In this document: positions 1 through 9,166 of the stretch, in pieces
How positions within the stretch are numbered: position 1 is the first letter of the stretch
Layout: every line of letters starts with the position of its first letter
Assembly (NCBI GenBank): GCA_003315335.1
Contig: QNRL01000002.1
Span: 1 to 64,000, forward strand
Reading direction: 5' to 3'
Length of the DNA stretch: 64,000 bases
DNA from: Pseudocitrobacter faecalis
Lineage (GTDB): Bacteria > Pseudomonadota > Gammaproteobacteria > Enterobacterales > Enterobacteriaceae
Program-made: the position numbers and the translations under genes
The notes under the pieces: generated by a model
The model's database searches: none
Told to the model about the DNA's origin: nothing
The model's input: only the letters and a program-made list of their open reading frames with translations

Positions 1-3000
1 GCCACAATTTGGTCACCGCTGACCTGCGCCCCGGAGAGTAGGGTGTCACGGCCACTGCTGAGCGTCGTGGTACCGCCGCTATCAAGCGTGGTTTCGGTCC
101 ATTCGGTACCGTCGCCTTTTTCATTGCCGTGCGCGGAATTTCCGTTAGCAAAAACGCTAACTCCCCAGCCACCGCTACCCACGCCGATCCCAACCCCAAC
201 GCCACCCCCGCTACTGCTGTTGCTTCCGGTAGTTTTCTGAGTGTTGGCTGCGCCGCTCAGCAGAATATCGTTCTGCGCACTGAGAAGCGTATCGCCTCCG
301 GCCTTCAGCTGGCTTCCGCCAATCAGAATGTCACCGCTGTTTACACCGCCCTTTTTGCCATTGGCAACAATAGAGAGATCGTTCCCGGCATTCAGAGTGC
401 TTCCCGCGATGGCATCACTTTCCTGATGTTGTTTTGATTTACTATGCTGGCTGGTCAGAGACGCACTGATACCAATGGTGTTATTGTTCCCATCTGCCGT
501 ACCTTTGGCCGCATCCAGCGCCACGCCCTGACTCGCCTGATATCCCGACAACGCCGCTTTCGTCGTTTGCAGCGCCGCCAGTCGGCTATCACTCTCACTC
601 TTCGCCTCTTTCGCGGCGCTAACGGCGTTGTTGATGGCACCACCCACCGCACCGGAGAGCGCAACTGTCAGGCAACTGGATTTTTGCTCAAATTTCTCAT
701 CGCGGGTGCGTTTATCGTGGCCGGGTTCAATCACCACGCTGTCCCCGATAACCGACAAATCTTTCTGCGCGATAATATCGGCACCACCAATATGCGCCTG
801 ATTTCCCGCTGAAATCGCCACGCTACCGCCCGTCGAGCCCACGGTACTGAAGCTCTCACTTTGAGTGGTACCTGCTTCACGCAGGTCGTGTGTCGTTTTA
901 CTGCTGCCGATGGTGAAGCCGATACCGCCGGACCCCATCAGACCGCTCTTTTTGGTCTCTTTAAAGCGCCACGATGTATCGCTGTTGGTTGCCGCCAGAA
1001 TATCAACATTATTGCCGCCGTGCAGCGACACATCACCGTCCCCCACCACATTTGAGCCTTTCACCAGCAGGTTATTCCCCGCCGAAACGGTGACGTTATC
1101 ACCGCTCAGCAACGTGCCAGCTTCACGGGTAGCGCTCTCTTCCTCGATGGTATGCGTGGTCTTTTTGCTGAGGAACCCTTTTTGGGTTTTGGTCTGTTCG
1201 AAGTAGTGGTAATCGCTTTCCGTTGCGGTAGTCAGGTTAATATCCCGACCCGCGCCCACGGCGATATCACCCTGTGCTGTGACCTGCGCAGCCTGTGCAT
1301 TGACGTCCTGCCCGGCAACGATAGTTGTGTTGCCGCCGCTGGCAATTTCCGTACCCTGCTGGCGTACCGACTCATCAATGACGGTTTTTTTCTTCTCATG
1401 CGTACTGCTGCCACTGACTGTCGCTTCGGCCAGTAAATTCACATCGCGCCCGGCTTGCAGGGTAACGTCATTTTCTACGGCGAGGCCTGCGGCCTGAGAG
1501 TTAATATCCTGGCCCGCTTTCAGAATCAGGTTACCCCCGGCAGAAACCGCGGTACGTTCAAGCCCGGTGCTGTGCGACTCACTGTTCCCGTTACGGCTGT
1601 CCTGACGGGTATCTACTGCATTCAGATTGAGATCGTTTCCTGCGGCCAGGACCACACTGTTGCCTGCGTTAACGCTGCTCGCTGTCAGGTCAAGATTGTT
1701 TCCGGCATTCATACCCAGGTTGCCGCCCGCGCTTATCGAACTGCCCTGCCAGCTCACGGCATCATGGCTGGTCTGCACCTGCCAGGCTGTGGAGCGACTG
1801 AAGGAATCGTTGATCTGATTCGCATTCACCGCGACATCACCCCACGCATTCATCAGCAGATCGCCGCCGGATGTAAGCTTTGCCCCGGTCACGGTGATGT
1901 TATTACCGGCGGCGAGCGCCAGAGAGTCCTGGGCGTTAATAGCTGCGGTATCCCCAAGCCGGGTATCTTTAAAGCCCGCAATATCAACCTGCTCCACCAG
2001 CGTCAGGTTATTAATATTACCGTCCAGACTTTCCAGCGCGACAGTCTTGCCACTGATCGTGGAACTGATGTTATTGATATCGCCAATTGCATTCAGGTCG
2101 AGGTGACCGCCTGCCTGCATCAGACCATTATTGAGATTATTAATACTGTTCTGGCTGTCGAGAATCAGATTGTTATTTGCCAGCAGCGTGCTGCCAGAGT
2201 TAGTAATATTACCGCCCGTAAGCTGGACATTATTGCCAGAAATCACACTACCGTTATTCACCGTGACGTCTTTCGGCGACAGATAGAGTTTCGGTATCAT
2301 GACGGTTTCACCGTTGATGACTGCGGTTTCCCACCACAGCATACTGTGCTCAAGTGAAGACACCTGCTCTGCCGTCAGAGCCACGCCAAATTTCAGCCCC
2401 AGCGACTGCTGTGCGCTGGCGGCGTTATCCATCAGATAACGCATTTGATCAAGCTCGGAACCTATACCGTTAATGTAGCGGCTACCCGTCTGGTTCAGCA
2501 TGGCGTTACTGACATAGCGCGTATCAAAGGCGGCATCACCCAGGAAACGGTAATCATAATCCGGGTTCAGGTTGAGGCGGCCAAGCATATAGGATGACCC
2601 CAGGAACTGGTTTTGATCCGTATATGCGCTGTTGGTTTCACGCGGTACATCGCCAGGCTTAATACCCAATAAAGCGTTCAAATCAGCAAACAGATTGGGA
2701 TCAAGCTCCCCAAGACCATTAAGTTTCGGGTTGACGTTGATAAGGTATGGGCTTGACGGATCGTCGGAAACGACAAAGTAACCGTTCTGCCCTGAGGGCA
2801 GCGGATACGCACTGGTATCAATCGTTTTTCCCTGATTTTTCCCGGAGACGTCCACTCCATTGGCACCAGGATTAACCGAACCTGTCAGTTGGCCGAGGCT
2901 GGTATTGCCTTTTTGTGTTCCTGAGATATTGCTCAGTCCGGCGTCGGATACCGCCCCATTATCGAGTGCCCCACCGCCATTAATCTGCTGTAACGCGTTT

Positions 3001-6000
3001 TGTAGCTGGTCATTCCATTGCGGGGAATTAACGTTGACCGTGCCGCTATCAACCAGTGTCTGTTTTTGGACACCGTTACCGATTGACTGCTGACTTATTG
3101 AATTCAGCGTCGGTGCAGAGAGAGTATTGCTGACGCGTCCGGCATTAGCGATCGCGGTTTCGTTACCTATAGCATCCGTGAAGTTTGCCGTTACATCGCC
3201 ACCAGCCTGAATCACCGCACGGAACAGCTCGCCATTTTCAGTCTCAGTAACAATGCCATCCAAAATATAAGGCACATTATGTTCGTAAGTGGTATTGCGA
3301 TGTGTCGGCGAATAGGTACCTGAAGATGAGGATGGGGAACCATCAGTGATCACACGTTCATACTTATAAACGGCGTATTCAGTAAAGGTACCACTCTGGT
3401 AGCTCTGATTATTAAGTGTCTGCCCTGCCAGGTTGATATCATTATTCGCCAGGATTACGCTCGCCTGGTTGTTGAGTTGACCCGCAACAATATGAATATC
3501 GTTACCGGAGGCAATACGTGCACTGCCACCCTCTGCACTCACAATCTGTGCTGTCTGGCTCAGTGCAAATTTACGCGTTTCATAGCCTTCAACCGGGCGA
3601 TAATAGAAATGGGTATCCTCATACAGGAAGCAGGGTTTGCCTCCGCAGGAACCCGCCCCATCATGAGTATAAGTGCTGTATTTATCCTGAATTAATGTCT
3701 CGAGACCCAGGACAGCCACCGGAATATCAACATCCGATTGCCCAATCCAGTCGTAGTTTGAGGAGAGATCTGTCGGCTGCGTTGTTGACTGCAAACCAGC
3801 ACGTTCATTACGCAATGCCGCCGTCTTAATGGTGATGTCGCCGTTTTGCGTCTCAATAGTGCCGGAGGTATTCACAACTTCAACGTTAGCATTGCCTGAC
3901 GCATCTTTTTGCATCCACAGATGATTACCCGCCAGAATATCGCCACGCAGATTGGTAATACTGTTGGCAAAAAGCGCAATGTTATTTGCGGCATACAGCA
4001 ACGCCGTATTGATAATTGCGCCCGGCGCATTAAGCGTCAACGAACCTAAGGTGCCGGTAAAGCCATCGACCGAAATATTGCCTAAACTGGTCACCGCAAT
4101 ATCACCACCACCTTGCAGCGTTCCCGCCGCCTTCAGCAGTACATTGCTACCGCTGAATGAACTCGCATCGCGACCGGTCGTTATCTGCCCATTGTTACTG
4201 AGTTGCCCGCCAGCGTGCAGATTAACTGCCTGCCCCTGCATAACGCCCTGGTTATCAATAGCACCATCGCTGGTGACAGAAAGCGTTTTCCCTGCGGCAA
4301 GCGTATTTTCGGCGGTAAAGGCATTAACCAGCTTCAGCGTTACATTTCCCAGCGCAATCACCTGGCCGAGAGGATTCAGACCCGTACTCTGAACCGACAA
4401 ATCACCGCCGCTTAACAACGTACCTGCGGCACTCTGGTTAACCTGAACGGCATTCACAAGAAGTTGCGACGTTCCCATTAGCGTGCCGTTATTGTTCAAC
4501 TGATCGTAGTTGACTGTAAGCTGGCCTGCCTGGGTTGTGCCCTGATTCGTAAAACTGCTGCCTGTCAGCGTCGCGTTATCCGCAAGCCAGTTCCCGTCAT
4601 TACTGGCCGTTGCAGCATTAACGATAAGATTCGTCGCCTGCAGCCAGCCCGTCCCGGCGTAACTTGGGGTGGTGAGCGTCAGCCCCGCGCCGGCAAGCAG
4701 TTTGCCCTCATTATGCAGTCGGGCTGTGGCATTAAGGCGGCTATCACTGCCACCCTGAATTAATCCATCATTGAAAAGAGAGGACGTATTTACCGTCATC
4801 ACCTCGCGGCTGACAATTTCTCCGTCAGTATTGTTAGTTAAATCGCCGCTAAGCGTCAGCGTTGTGCCATTATCGCCCTGCAACCTTCCACTGTTGGTTA
4901 ACCCCTCGGAAGTCACAGCAAGCACCGCGCCCTGAATTTTACCGCTGTTGGCCACGGATGCTGCGTTCAGATCCAGCACGCCACCGCTTAACAGACTACC
5001 AGAACGCGCCTGGCTGACGGCCCCACTCATGGCTAATGTCAGACCGTTTACACCGCTGATCGCCCCACCGTTATCGAACGAAGTCCCCTTCAGCGTAAGG
5101 TTTTTGGCCGCCCACTGCCCCTGGTTAGTTAACGAGAGCGCCTGTAGAGCCGCATTACCGAGCGCCGTAATTTTACTTCCTGCAGAAGAAGTTAAATTAT
5201 CGGCGAGCGTCAGTTGCAGCGTATCGGCACTCTGAATTGCACCACTATTATTCAGCGACCGGGCACTGAGTAACACCGATTGCCCCTGCCATATTCCGGC
5301 ATTGGTAACGTCTGCGGACGTCACTGTCAGCGCGCCCTGCGTCAACAATGAGCCACCCGCTGCGTTAATCAGTTCCTGTTGCGATGACGCCATCGCCACC
5401 CGAGCCGTCAAATTCTCCCGCGCTTCGAGCGTCAGGCTTTGCAGGCCGGTCAGCGTTCCCTGGTTGCGGATACTCTTCTGGTGTGCCGCCAGCGTATTTC
5501 CCTGTACTGTCCCGCTGTTCGTCAATTGCTGGCCGTCCAGCGTAATACCACGTTCACTCAGGATCTTACCGCTGTTATCAAATTGCGGTGTAACCAGCCG
5601 CATTGTTCCCTGACTCATCAGATCACCCTGCGTAGTGAGCGTATTACTGACATCAGCCGTCAGAGTACCAAGGCTAATCAGTGAGCCATTATGCTGCCAG
5701 TCATTTGCGACAACGGTAACGTTCTGCCCCTGTAAGGTGCCTTGTGTTGTCATATTCCCTGCATTAAGGGCAAGCATACCGCCGCTCAATGTGCGGGATG
5801 CAGAACCGGTAGCAAGGGTATCGCCAGTCAGTGTTAACCCCTTCATCCCCTGCCACAGGCCGGTATTACTGAGCGCCCCGGCAGAGAGCGAAAGCGTATC
5901 GCCCGCAATACGTCCGGCACTGCTCAGGTTATCGGCCACCAGCGACAAAGCACCACCACTTTGAATCTGCCCCTGATTAAGAAGCTGCCCTGTCAGTGCC

Positions 6001-9000
6001 CCTTGCATGCTGCTCAGACCATTAAGTACGCCGCTGTTGTTCAGCGTCTTTGCCGTTAACGCAATCGTATCGCCCTGCATCACACCCGTGTTATCCACCA
6101 GGCTTGCGTCCATCGTCAGCGCTTTGCCCGCTAACCATCGGCCTGCCGGGTTCGTTGTGAGGATACCCGCAGTGACTGACGCATTGTCATTCCCCTGTAC
6201 CAGGCCACCGTTACGAATTGATGTTCCGCTCAGCGTCATATTTTGGGCGGCCAGAGAGCCGTCATTTTCCAGCGTGGCAGCGCTGACTAACGCATCGTGC
6301 TTCGCCAGTATCTGCCCCTGGTTGTTTAACGCATCACGCATCTGCAGATTTACACTGTCTGCCTGAATATGGCCTACGTTAGACAACTGCGCGCCTTCCA
6401 GGGTAAAGCCGTTGTTAACCAGCAACAGGCCGTGGTTTTCCAGCTTGTCGAGATTCAGAACCAGCCCCGCCCCACTCACTATTTGGCCCGGCTGACCATT
6501 CAGCATATTCCGGGAAGTGAGCTGTAATGCGCTATTTCCCTGCACAATACCGTTGTTGGTCAGTTCCGGCGATCCGATGATGAGCGATTTTGCCGCAATG
6601 GTATGGTCGTTAAACAACCGGGATGCAGTCAGTTCAAACAAATTCTGGCTAAGTAATTTCCCCTGATTATCAAGCTGCCCGCTTGCCACAATCTTCAGGT
6701 CATTTTGTGCCTGAACACTGCCACTATTTTGCAGGTTGTCAGCGGTGATCGTAGCCGAAGCACCTTCCACCTGGCCGTTATTTTCAAACTGATTAGCATT
6801 AATCAGCAGCCCCTCGCCCCCAGTCACCTGACCGCCGGCAAAGTTACTGAAATGGCTACCGTTCCAGGCGAGAGTCTGGCTTGCCTGCAAAATCCCGCTA
6901 TTGTTCAGATCACCTTGCAGCTCAAGGATCTTCGCTGCCAGCATCCCCTGGTTATCAATACGTGTGGCCGCCAGCACCATTTTTTGCTGACTTAACACTT
7001 TCCCCTGGCTGGAGAAGAGATCGTGAACCGTAGCCGTTACGCCCGATTCACCTAACGCATTTCCGCTATTAACCCATTCATTTGTCTGCAGCGTCAGGGT
7101 ATCTCCCTGTAACAACCCCGCATTATTAAACGTCTGACTGGTGAGATTTAACGCCCCGACGGAGAGCATATTTCCACGGTTATTCACGGACTGGCTGCTC
7201 AACATCATGCTATTCGCCGCCAGTAAACCGGCGTTATCGAGATGTTGCCCGGAGATGGATAGGGCATTTTCCGCCAGTAAACGACCCGCTGCGTCGTTTG
7301 TCACCGTCGCATAATCGTTTTGCATACTGATGCCGTTTATCTCACCTGCATTCACCAGGCTGCTACCGCCAAGACGTAAATTGCCATCAGTCGTGATCAA
7401 CCCGCGGTTAGTCAGACTGGGAATATCCAGCGTTAGCGCAGCAATACTGTAGAGCGAACCGCCACTGAGGTTAGTTAATTCACCCGTATGCAAATTCAGC
7501 GCCGCATTGCCCTGCATCAGGCCGCTATTGGTGATCCGCTGGCTGGTAAGATTCAGGCTATCAGCCACCAGCGTGCCGTTATTGGCGATATTGTCTGGCG
7601 CGTTAAGATAGACAGTTTGGGCATTCGATTTACCGTCATGGGTCAGCGTATTCGCTGCCACCGTAAATTGATTATTCGCGGCGTGGGTTCCGCTAAGGGA
7701 GGCGGTTTCTGTCGTCAGCGTCAGATCGTTTCCACTCTGTACCTGCGCGCTGGCGGCGGTCGTCACCGACTTTGCGTTGATTTTCAGTGAGTCCGCTGCA
7801 TTGAGTCGCCCTGTAACACGGACATCCTGTTCGGCGACAACCGTCAGTGATTTCCCCTGCAGTACCCCGCTGTTACTCAGGCTGCTTCCCTTAATGCTTG
7901 CAATCCCCTCAGCACTCCACTGCCCGCTGTTACTCAAAGATTTTCCGACAACATTAAGCTGTTTTCCGGCAATAACACTTCCCTGAGTAGTGATACTTTC
8001 ACTGCTGGTGAGCGCAATATTTCCAGCAGCGTCCGCCTGAGCTACGCTGTTCTGTGTGAGCGTTTGCGCATTGGCTGTCAGATTCTGGCCTGCTGTAAGC
8101 TTGCCGCCGTTCTGCGTGAGCCGTCCATTAGCACTTAACTGTATGTTTTTATCACTGACCAGCGTTGCGTTATTCAGGGCGATAGCGTCCTGACTGCTGA
8201 CAGATACGTTCCCGCCCGCCTTATGATCGCCACTTAACGCAATATCCTGCCCTTTCGCCGTCATCGCTCCACTTGCCAGGCTGTTATTTACCGTCAGTTT
8301 CCCGTTCGCATCCAGCGTAATATCGCCCTGCCGCGCATTCAGATTCCCCAGATTGACGCCCAGCCCTTTTTCGCTGGAAACCAGGTGAATACGGTTGGCA
8401 TACATGCCACCCAGCGCACCGGTATCGACGGCAATTTTCGGCGCATCGCCTTCACCTTTCAGCGCAGTGGTTTCACCGCTGGCCGATACCCGATTGGCTC
8501 CGGCGGTGACCTTTAAATCTTTGGCATGCAGCGCGGCGTTGATTTCCGTGGCTCGGGCGATAATCGATACGGCGTCGCTCTGGCTGCCATCCAGCCCCTG
8601 CCCTTCTATGGTGATGCTGCCTTTTGTGACATCGAGCGACTGGAGTTTACCGTTCGCGTCGAGCACCGGCTTTCCGGTGGTCAGCGTGGCGTTAGGGGTA
8701 TTGATAAATCCGCAGCCGTTACAGGTGATGCCATAGGGGTTCGCCACGATCACGTTAGCCGCTTTCCCCGCCACTTCGGTGTAGCCCTGAAGCTGCGAGC
8801 GGTTCGTGCCGGTCACTTCATTGATAATACCTTTGGCTTCCTGCCCGGCTTTCAGGTTGGGGTTATTCTGGATAAGGCCGCCAAGCTGGGTCTGATTCAG
8901 CTTGCCGGTGGCGTTATTGAGGATCAGCCCCTCTTTGCCGACGTTGTAATCGTTATATTTGTTGTGCGAAATACCGGACTGATTTGGCGTGGCGATGTTC

Positions 9001-9158
9001 ACAACGGGCACACCGTTGCCCGCTTTATCCATCTGCGTATTGCCGGATGGGGTGATGGTGGCCGCAATGGCCGGGAGCACAGGCTGTGTTATCAGCAGCA
9101 GGCTGAACAGCCCACTCACGACACGTTGGGAAAAACGAACCTGATCCTTTTCCATCAT
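1..9158 (-). CDS. TpsA/CdiA-type filamentous haemagglutinin, 3' end off window
   Basis: A single frame runs leftward from ATG 9158 (or the adjacent ATG 9155, better spaced from the AAGGGG ribosome site) and is still open at base 1, giving at least 3,050 residues. The frame was checked directly at the left edge, mid-gene and the start. Order: signal peptide ending near PAIAA; TPS secretion domain with an NPYGI motif near residue 137; a very long run of degenerate haemagglutinin repeats (about 8400-4000); a non-repetitive region with a Tyr/Pro-rich stretch (about 3900-2250), as in the receptor-binding and YP regions of CdiA; then FHA-2-type repeats with QDVN and GRDIN motifs. It is exported by the TpsB encoded 8 nt upstream. 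The gene order and domain layout suggest contact-dependent inhibition, but VENN motif, toxin and immunity gene would lie beyond the edge, so an adhesin remains possible. Confidence 0.9.
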   Translation of the reverse strand, partial: MMEKDQVRFSQRVVSGLFSLLLITQPVLPAIAATITPSGNTQMDKAGNGVPVVNIATPNQSGISHNKYNDYNVGKEGLILNNATGKLNQTQLGGLIQNNPNLKAGQEAKGIINEVTGTNRSQLQGYTEVAGKAANVIVANPYGITCNGCGFINTPNATLTTGKPVLDANGKLQSLDVTKGSITIEGQGLDGSQSDAVSIIARATEINAALHAKDLKVTAGANRVSASGETTALKGEGDAPKIAVDTGALGGMYANRIHLVSSEKGLGVNLGNLNARQGDITLDANGKLTVNNSLASGAMTAKGQDIALSGDHKAGGNVSVSSQDAIALNNATLVSDKNIQLSANGRLTQNGGKLTAGQNLTANAQTLTQNSVAQADAAGNIALTSSESITTQGSVIAGKQLNVVGKSLSNSGQWSAEGIASIKGSSLSNSGVLQGKSLTVVAEQDVRVTGRLNAADSLKINAKSVTTAASAQVQSGNDLTLTTETASLSGTHAANNQFTVAANTLTHDGKSNAQTVYLNAPDNIANNGTLVADSLNLTSQRITNSGLMQGNAALNLHTGELTNLSGGSLYSIAALTLDIPSLTNRGLITTDGNLRLGGSSLVNAGEINGISMQNDYATVTNDAAGRLLAENALSISGQHLDNAGLLAANSMMLSSQSVNNRGNMLSVGALNLTSQTFNNAGLLQGDTLTLQTNEWVNSGNALGESGVTATVHDLFSSQGKVLSQQKMVLAATRIDNQGMLAAKILELQGDLNNSGILQASQTLAWNGSHFSNFAGGQVTGGEGLLINANQFENNGQVEGASATITADNLQNSGSVQAQNDLKIVASGQLDNQGKLLSQNLFELTASRLFNDHTIAAKSLIIGSPELTNNGIVQGNSALQLTSRNMLNGQPGQIVSGAGLVLNLDKLENHGLLLVNNGFTLEGAQLSNVGHIQADSVNLQMRDALNNQGQILAKHDALVSAATLENDGSLAAQNMTLSGTSIRNGGLVQGNDNASVTAGILTTNPAGRWLAGKALTMDASLVDNTGVMQGDTIALTAKTLNNSGVLNGLSSMQGALTGQLLNQGQIQSGGALSLVADNLSSAGRIAGDTLSLSAGALSNTGLWQGMKGLTLTGDTLATGSASRTLSGGMLALNAGNMTTQGTLQGQNVTVVANDWQHNGSLISLGTLTADVSNTLTTQGDLMSQGTMRLVTPQFDNSGKILSERGITLDGQQLTNSGTVQGNTLAAHQKSIRNQGTLTGLQSLTLEARENLTARVAMASSQQELINAAGGSLLTQGALTVTSADVTNAGIWQGQSVLLSARSLNNSGAIQSADTLQLTLADNLTSSAGSKITALGNAALQALSLTNQGQWAAKNLTLKGTSFDNGGAISGVNGLTLAMSGAVSQARSGSLLSGGVLDLNAASVANSGKIQGAVLAVTSEGLTNSGRLQGDNGTTLTLSGDLTNNTDGEIVSREVMTVNTSSLFNDGLIQGGSDSRLNATARLHNEGKLLAGAGLTLTTPSYAGTGWLQATNLIVNAATASNDGNWLADNATLTGSSFTNQGTTQAGQLTVNYDQLNNNGTLMGTSQLLVNAVQVNQSAAGTLLSGGDLSVQSTGLNPLGQVIALGNVTLKLVNAFTAENTLAAGKTLSVTSDGAIDNQGVMQGQAVNLHAGGQLSNNGQITTGRDASSFSGSNVLLKAAGTLQGGGDIAVTSLGNISVDGFTGTLGSLTLNAPGAIINTALLYAANNIALFANSITNLRGDILAGNHLWMQKDASGNANVEVVNTSGTIETQNGDITIKTAALRNERAGLQSTTQPTDLSSNYDWIGQSDVDIPVAVLGLETLIQDKYSTYTHDGAGSCGGKPCFLYEDTHFYYRPVEGYETRKFALSQTAQIVSAEGGSARIASGNDIHIVAGQLNNQASVILANNDINLAGQTLNNQSYQSGTFTEYAVYKYERVITDGSPSSSSGTYSPTHRNTTYEHNVPYILDGIVTETENGELFRAVIQAGGDVTANFTDAIGNETAIANAGRVSNTLSAPTLNSISQQSIGNGVQKQTLVDSGTVNVNSPQWNDQLQNALQQINGGGALDNGAVSDAGLSNISGTQKGNTSLGQLTGSVNPGANGVDVSGKNQGKTIDTSAYPLPSGQNGYFVVSDDPSSPYLINVNPKLNGLGELDPNLFADLNALLGIKPGDVPRETNSAYTDQNQFLGSSYMLGRLNLNPDYDYRFLGDAAFDTRYVSNAMLNQTGSRYINGIGSELDQMRYLMDNAASAQQSLGLKFGVALTAEQVSSLEHSMLWWETAVINGETVMIPKLYLSPKDVTVNNGSVISGNNVQLTGGNITNSGSTLLANNNLILDSQNSINNLNNGLMQAGGHLDLNAIGDINNISSTISGKTVALESLDGNINNLTLVEQVDIAGFKDTRLGDTAAINAQDSLALAAGNNITVTGAKLTSGGDLLMNAWGDVAVNANQINDSFSRSTAWQVQTSHDAVSWQGSSISAGGNLGMNAGNNLDLTASSVNAGNSVVLAAGNDLNLNAVDTRQDSRNGNSESHSTGLERTAVSAGGNLILKAGQDINSQAAGLAVENDVTLQAGRDVNLLAEATVSGSSTHEKKKTVIDESVRQQGTEIASGGNTTIVAGQDVNAQAAQVTAQGDIAVGAGRDINLTTATESDYHYFEQTKTQKGFLSKKTTHTIEEESATREAGTLLSGDNVTVSAGNNLLVKGSNVVGDGDVSLHGGNNVDILAATNSDTSWRFKETKKSGLMGSGGIGFTIGSSKTTHDLREAGTTQSESFSTVGSTGGSVAISAGNQAHIGGADIIAQKDLSVIGDSVVIEPGHDKRTRDEKFEQKSSCLTVALSGAVGGAINNAVSAAKEAKSESDSRLAALQTTKAALSGYQASQGVALDAAKGTADGNNNTIGISASLTSQHSKSKQHQESDAIAGSTLNAGNDLSIVANGKKGGVNSGDILIGGSQLKAGGDTLLSAQNDILLSGAANTQKTTGSNSSSGGGVGVGIGVGSGGWGVSVFANGNSAHGNEKGDGTEWTETTLDSGGTTTLSSGRDTLLSGAQVSGDQIV

Positions 9159-9166
9159 CCTGCCCC

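Noticed and set aside
1455-2357. 300-codon plus-strand frame inside the TpsA gene
   Set aside because: It is antisense to a clearly coding repeat protein, has no family motif, and other such frames occur along the whole gene because of its repeat codon pattern.
4000-8400. Recurring short motifs taken as a possible CRISPR array
   Set aside because: The motifs are degenerate, lie in one open reading frame and match haemagglutinin protein repeats; there are no constant-length spacers and no cas genes.
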